From: Thermoplasmata archaeon M9B1D
GTDB lineage: Archaea; Thermoplasmatota; E2; DHVEG-1
Reading direction: 5' to 3'
Assembly (NCBI GenBank): GCA_002900535.1
Contig: MUGC01000009.1
Location: forward strand, 1-13,870
Length of the DNA: 13,870 nucleotides
The position numbers and the translations under genes were made by a program. The notes beneath the pieces were generated by a model. It did no database searches, had not been told where the DNA came from, and worked only from the letters and a program-made list of their open reading frames with translations. Shown here one piece after another: positions 13,249 through 13,870 of the stretch; position 1 is the first letter of the stretch; each line of letters opens with the position of its first letter.

Positions 13249-13870
13249 TTAGTTAAGATAAATCACAATATTTACCTCATCATCATCTTTAATTTCTAGT
13301 TTTTCTCTAAGATATGTTTGAGATATAAACTCAAGAACATTTGAATAATGACTACGCATTGGAAGAACAATTGCTCCTTTTATGCCATTGATTTCTGCTT
13401 GAAAGCATCTTACTGCTCCAAAAGTTCGATTACGTGTTTTAAACTCAGAGATTTCAATTGCCTGGTTATTTTTTAAAAATCTTAATTTATTTTTTTCAAT
13501 AAGCTCGATTTTAACATTTAAAGTACCAGGATATGGCGAAAAACCAAGTTTTTCTTTAAACTGTTCAACGTAACCCGTCTGTTCAGTATAGTAACGCCCT
13601 TCACCCATCCCTGATACAACAATGCCTTTAAATTGAACTCTATCAGTAAGTTCAAAAATCTGTTGATACTGCAAATGCTCGTTTTGTAATGCATCTTCAC
13701 CTAAAGATGTAATTTGTATTATTTGTTTTTTAATCCCTAATTCTCGTGTAACCATCCCTATTTTATCAAGTTCAAGTAAATACCTCGAAGCGGTTTGCTG
13801 ACTTGATTCAATTTGTTTACCAAGCTCAAGAGAAGATATTTCTATTTTATTTTTAATCGCTCCAAGTAAA
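13249..13870 (-). CDS. rbkR: CTP-dependent riboflavin kinase fused to a winged-helix regulator domain (5' end outside window)
   Basis: The frame is open to the window edge, with 206 residues visible. Reading only from ATG 13755 would cut through the HTH, so the true start lies beyond 13870. The N-terminal part is a winged helix (LELGKQIESSQQTASRYLLE, then LDKIGMVTREL). The C-terminal DUF120 domain makes FMN from riboflavin using CTP and shows the family hallmarks GMGEGRYYTEQTGYVEQFKE, LGFSPYPGTLNVKI, TFGAVRCFQAEI and VLPMRSHYSNVLEFI. The fusion matches the archaeal RbkR type, in which the kinase is also a repressor or activator of riboflavin genes; that dual role is known from the family and not shown here. 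It is followed after 20 bases by polX on the same strand, apparently one operon. Roughly 20 residues are missing. Confidence 0.95.
   Translation of the reverse strand, partial: LLGAIKNKIEISSLELGKQIESSQQTASRYLLELDKIGMVTRELGIKKQIIQITSLGEDALQNEHLQYQQIFELTDRVQFKGIVVSGMGEGRYYTEQTGYVEQFKEKLGFSPYPGTLNVKIELIEKNKLRFLKNNQAIEISEFKTRNRTFGAVRCFQAEINGIKGAIVLPMRSHYSNVLEFISQTYLREKLEIKDDDEVNIVIYLN

Noticed and set aside
13518..13700. 60-codon minus-strand frame overlapping the riboflavin kinase
   Set aside because: Alternate frame of a well-recognised DUF120 domain.
1..13870. CRISPR arrays, tRNA or rRNA genes
   Set aside because: No regularly spaced repeats and no tRNA- or rRNA-like conserved segments were seen on either strand.

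Overview
The window looks like AT-rich archaeal DNA, most likely from a euryarchaeon of the Thermoplasmatota or a neighbouring group. The evidence is a winged-helix/DUF120 CTP-dependent riboflavin kinase at the right edge (an archaeal enzyme), TATA boxes about 25 bases before the inferred transcript starts with very short or absent leaders at several genes, a PKD surface protein ending in a PGF-type tripartite sorting tail, and a membrane-bound winged-helix regulator. The lineage is inferred from gene style only. Several genes are bacterial in type (NAD-dependent DNA ligase, CHASE2 adenylyl cyclase, FecR protein), so transfer has probably contributed.

Layout. 1-309 (-) is the start of a GAF-like sensor cut by the window edge; its promoter contains a perfect 8-bp inverted repeat around the TATA box. 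577-3432 (+) is a two-gene signalling unit: a membrane-anchored FecR-domain protein and a CHASE2 class III adenylyl cyclase with all catalytic residues present. Both proteins place their sensor domains outside the cell and would feed a cytoplasmic cAMP signal. 3447-6530 (-) holds three exported proteins, each with its own promoter: a PKD/Ig-like protein with a sorting tail, a small Ser/Asn-rich protein anchored by a C-terminal helix, and a secreted protein without an anchor. A membrane-bound winged-helix protein (6671-7186, +) diverges from the last of these and is the obvious candidate regulator.

7187-9300 is a decayed stretch. A LuxE-type acyl-protein synthetase remnant (-) and a subtilisin-like protease remnant (+) are joined at their broken 5' ends near 7862; the protease remnant also has an in-frame TAG. 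A GNAT acetyltransferase (8541-9032, +) with a good terminator follows, and then a short ORF with a ribosome binding site but no usable start codon.

9301-13870 (-) is a tight operon read right to left: riboflavin kinase/regulator (5' end outside the window), PolX polymerase with a PHP nuclease domain, NAD-dependent DNA ligase LigA (its GTG start overlaps the polX stop by three bases), and a small DUF6485-like cysteine-rich protein. PolX plus LigA is a plausible gap-filling and sealing pair for base-excision or single-strand-break repair. The link to flavin synthesis and to the Cys-rich protein is unexplained. I saw no rRNA, tRNA, CRISPR array, intact insertion sequence or replication origin.
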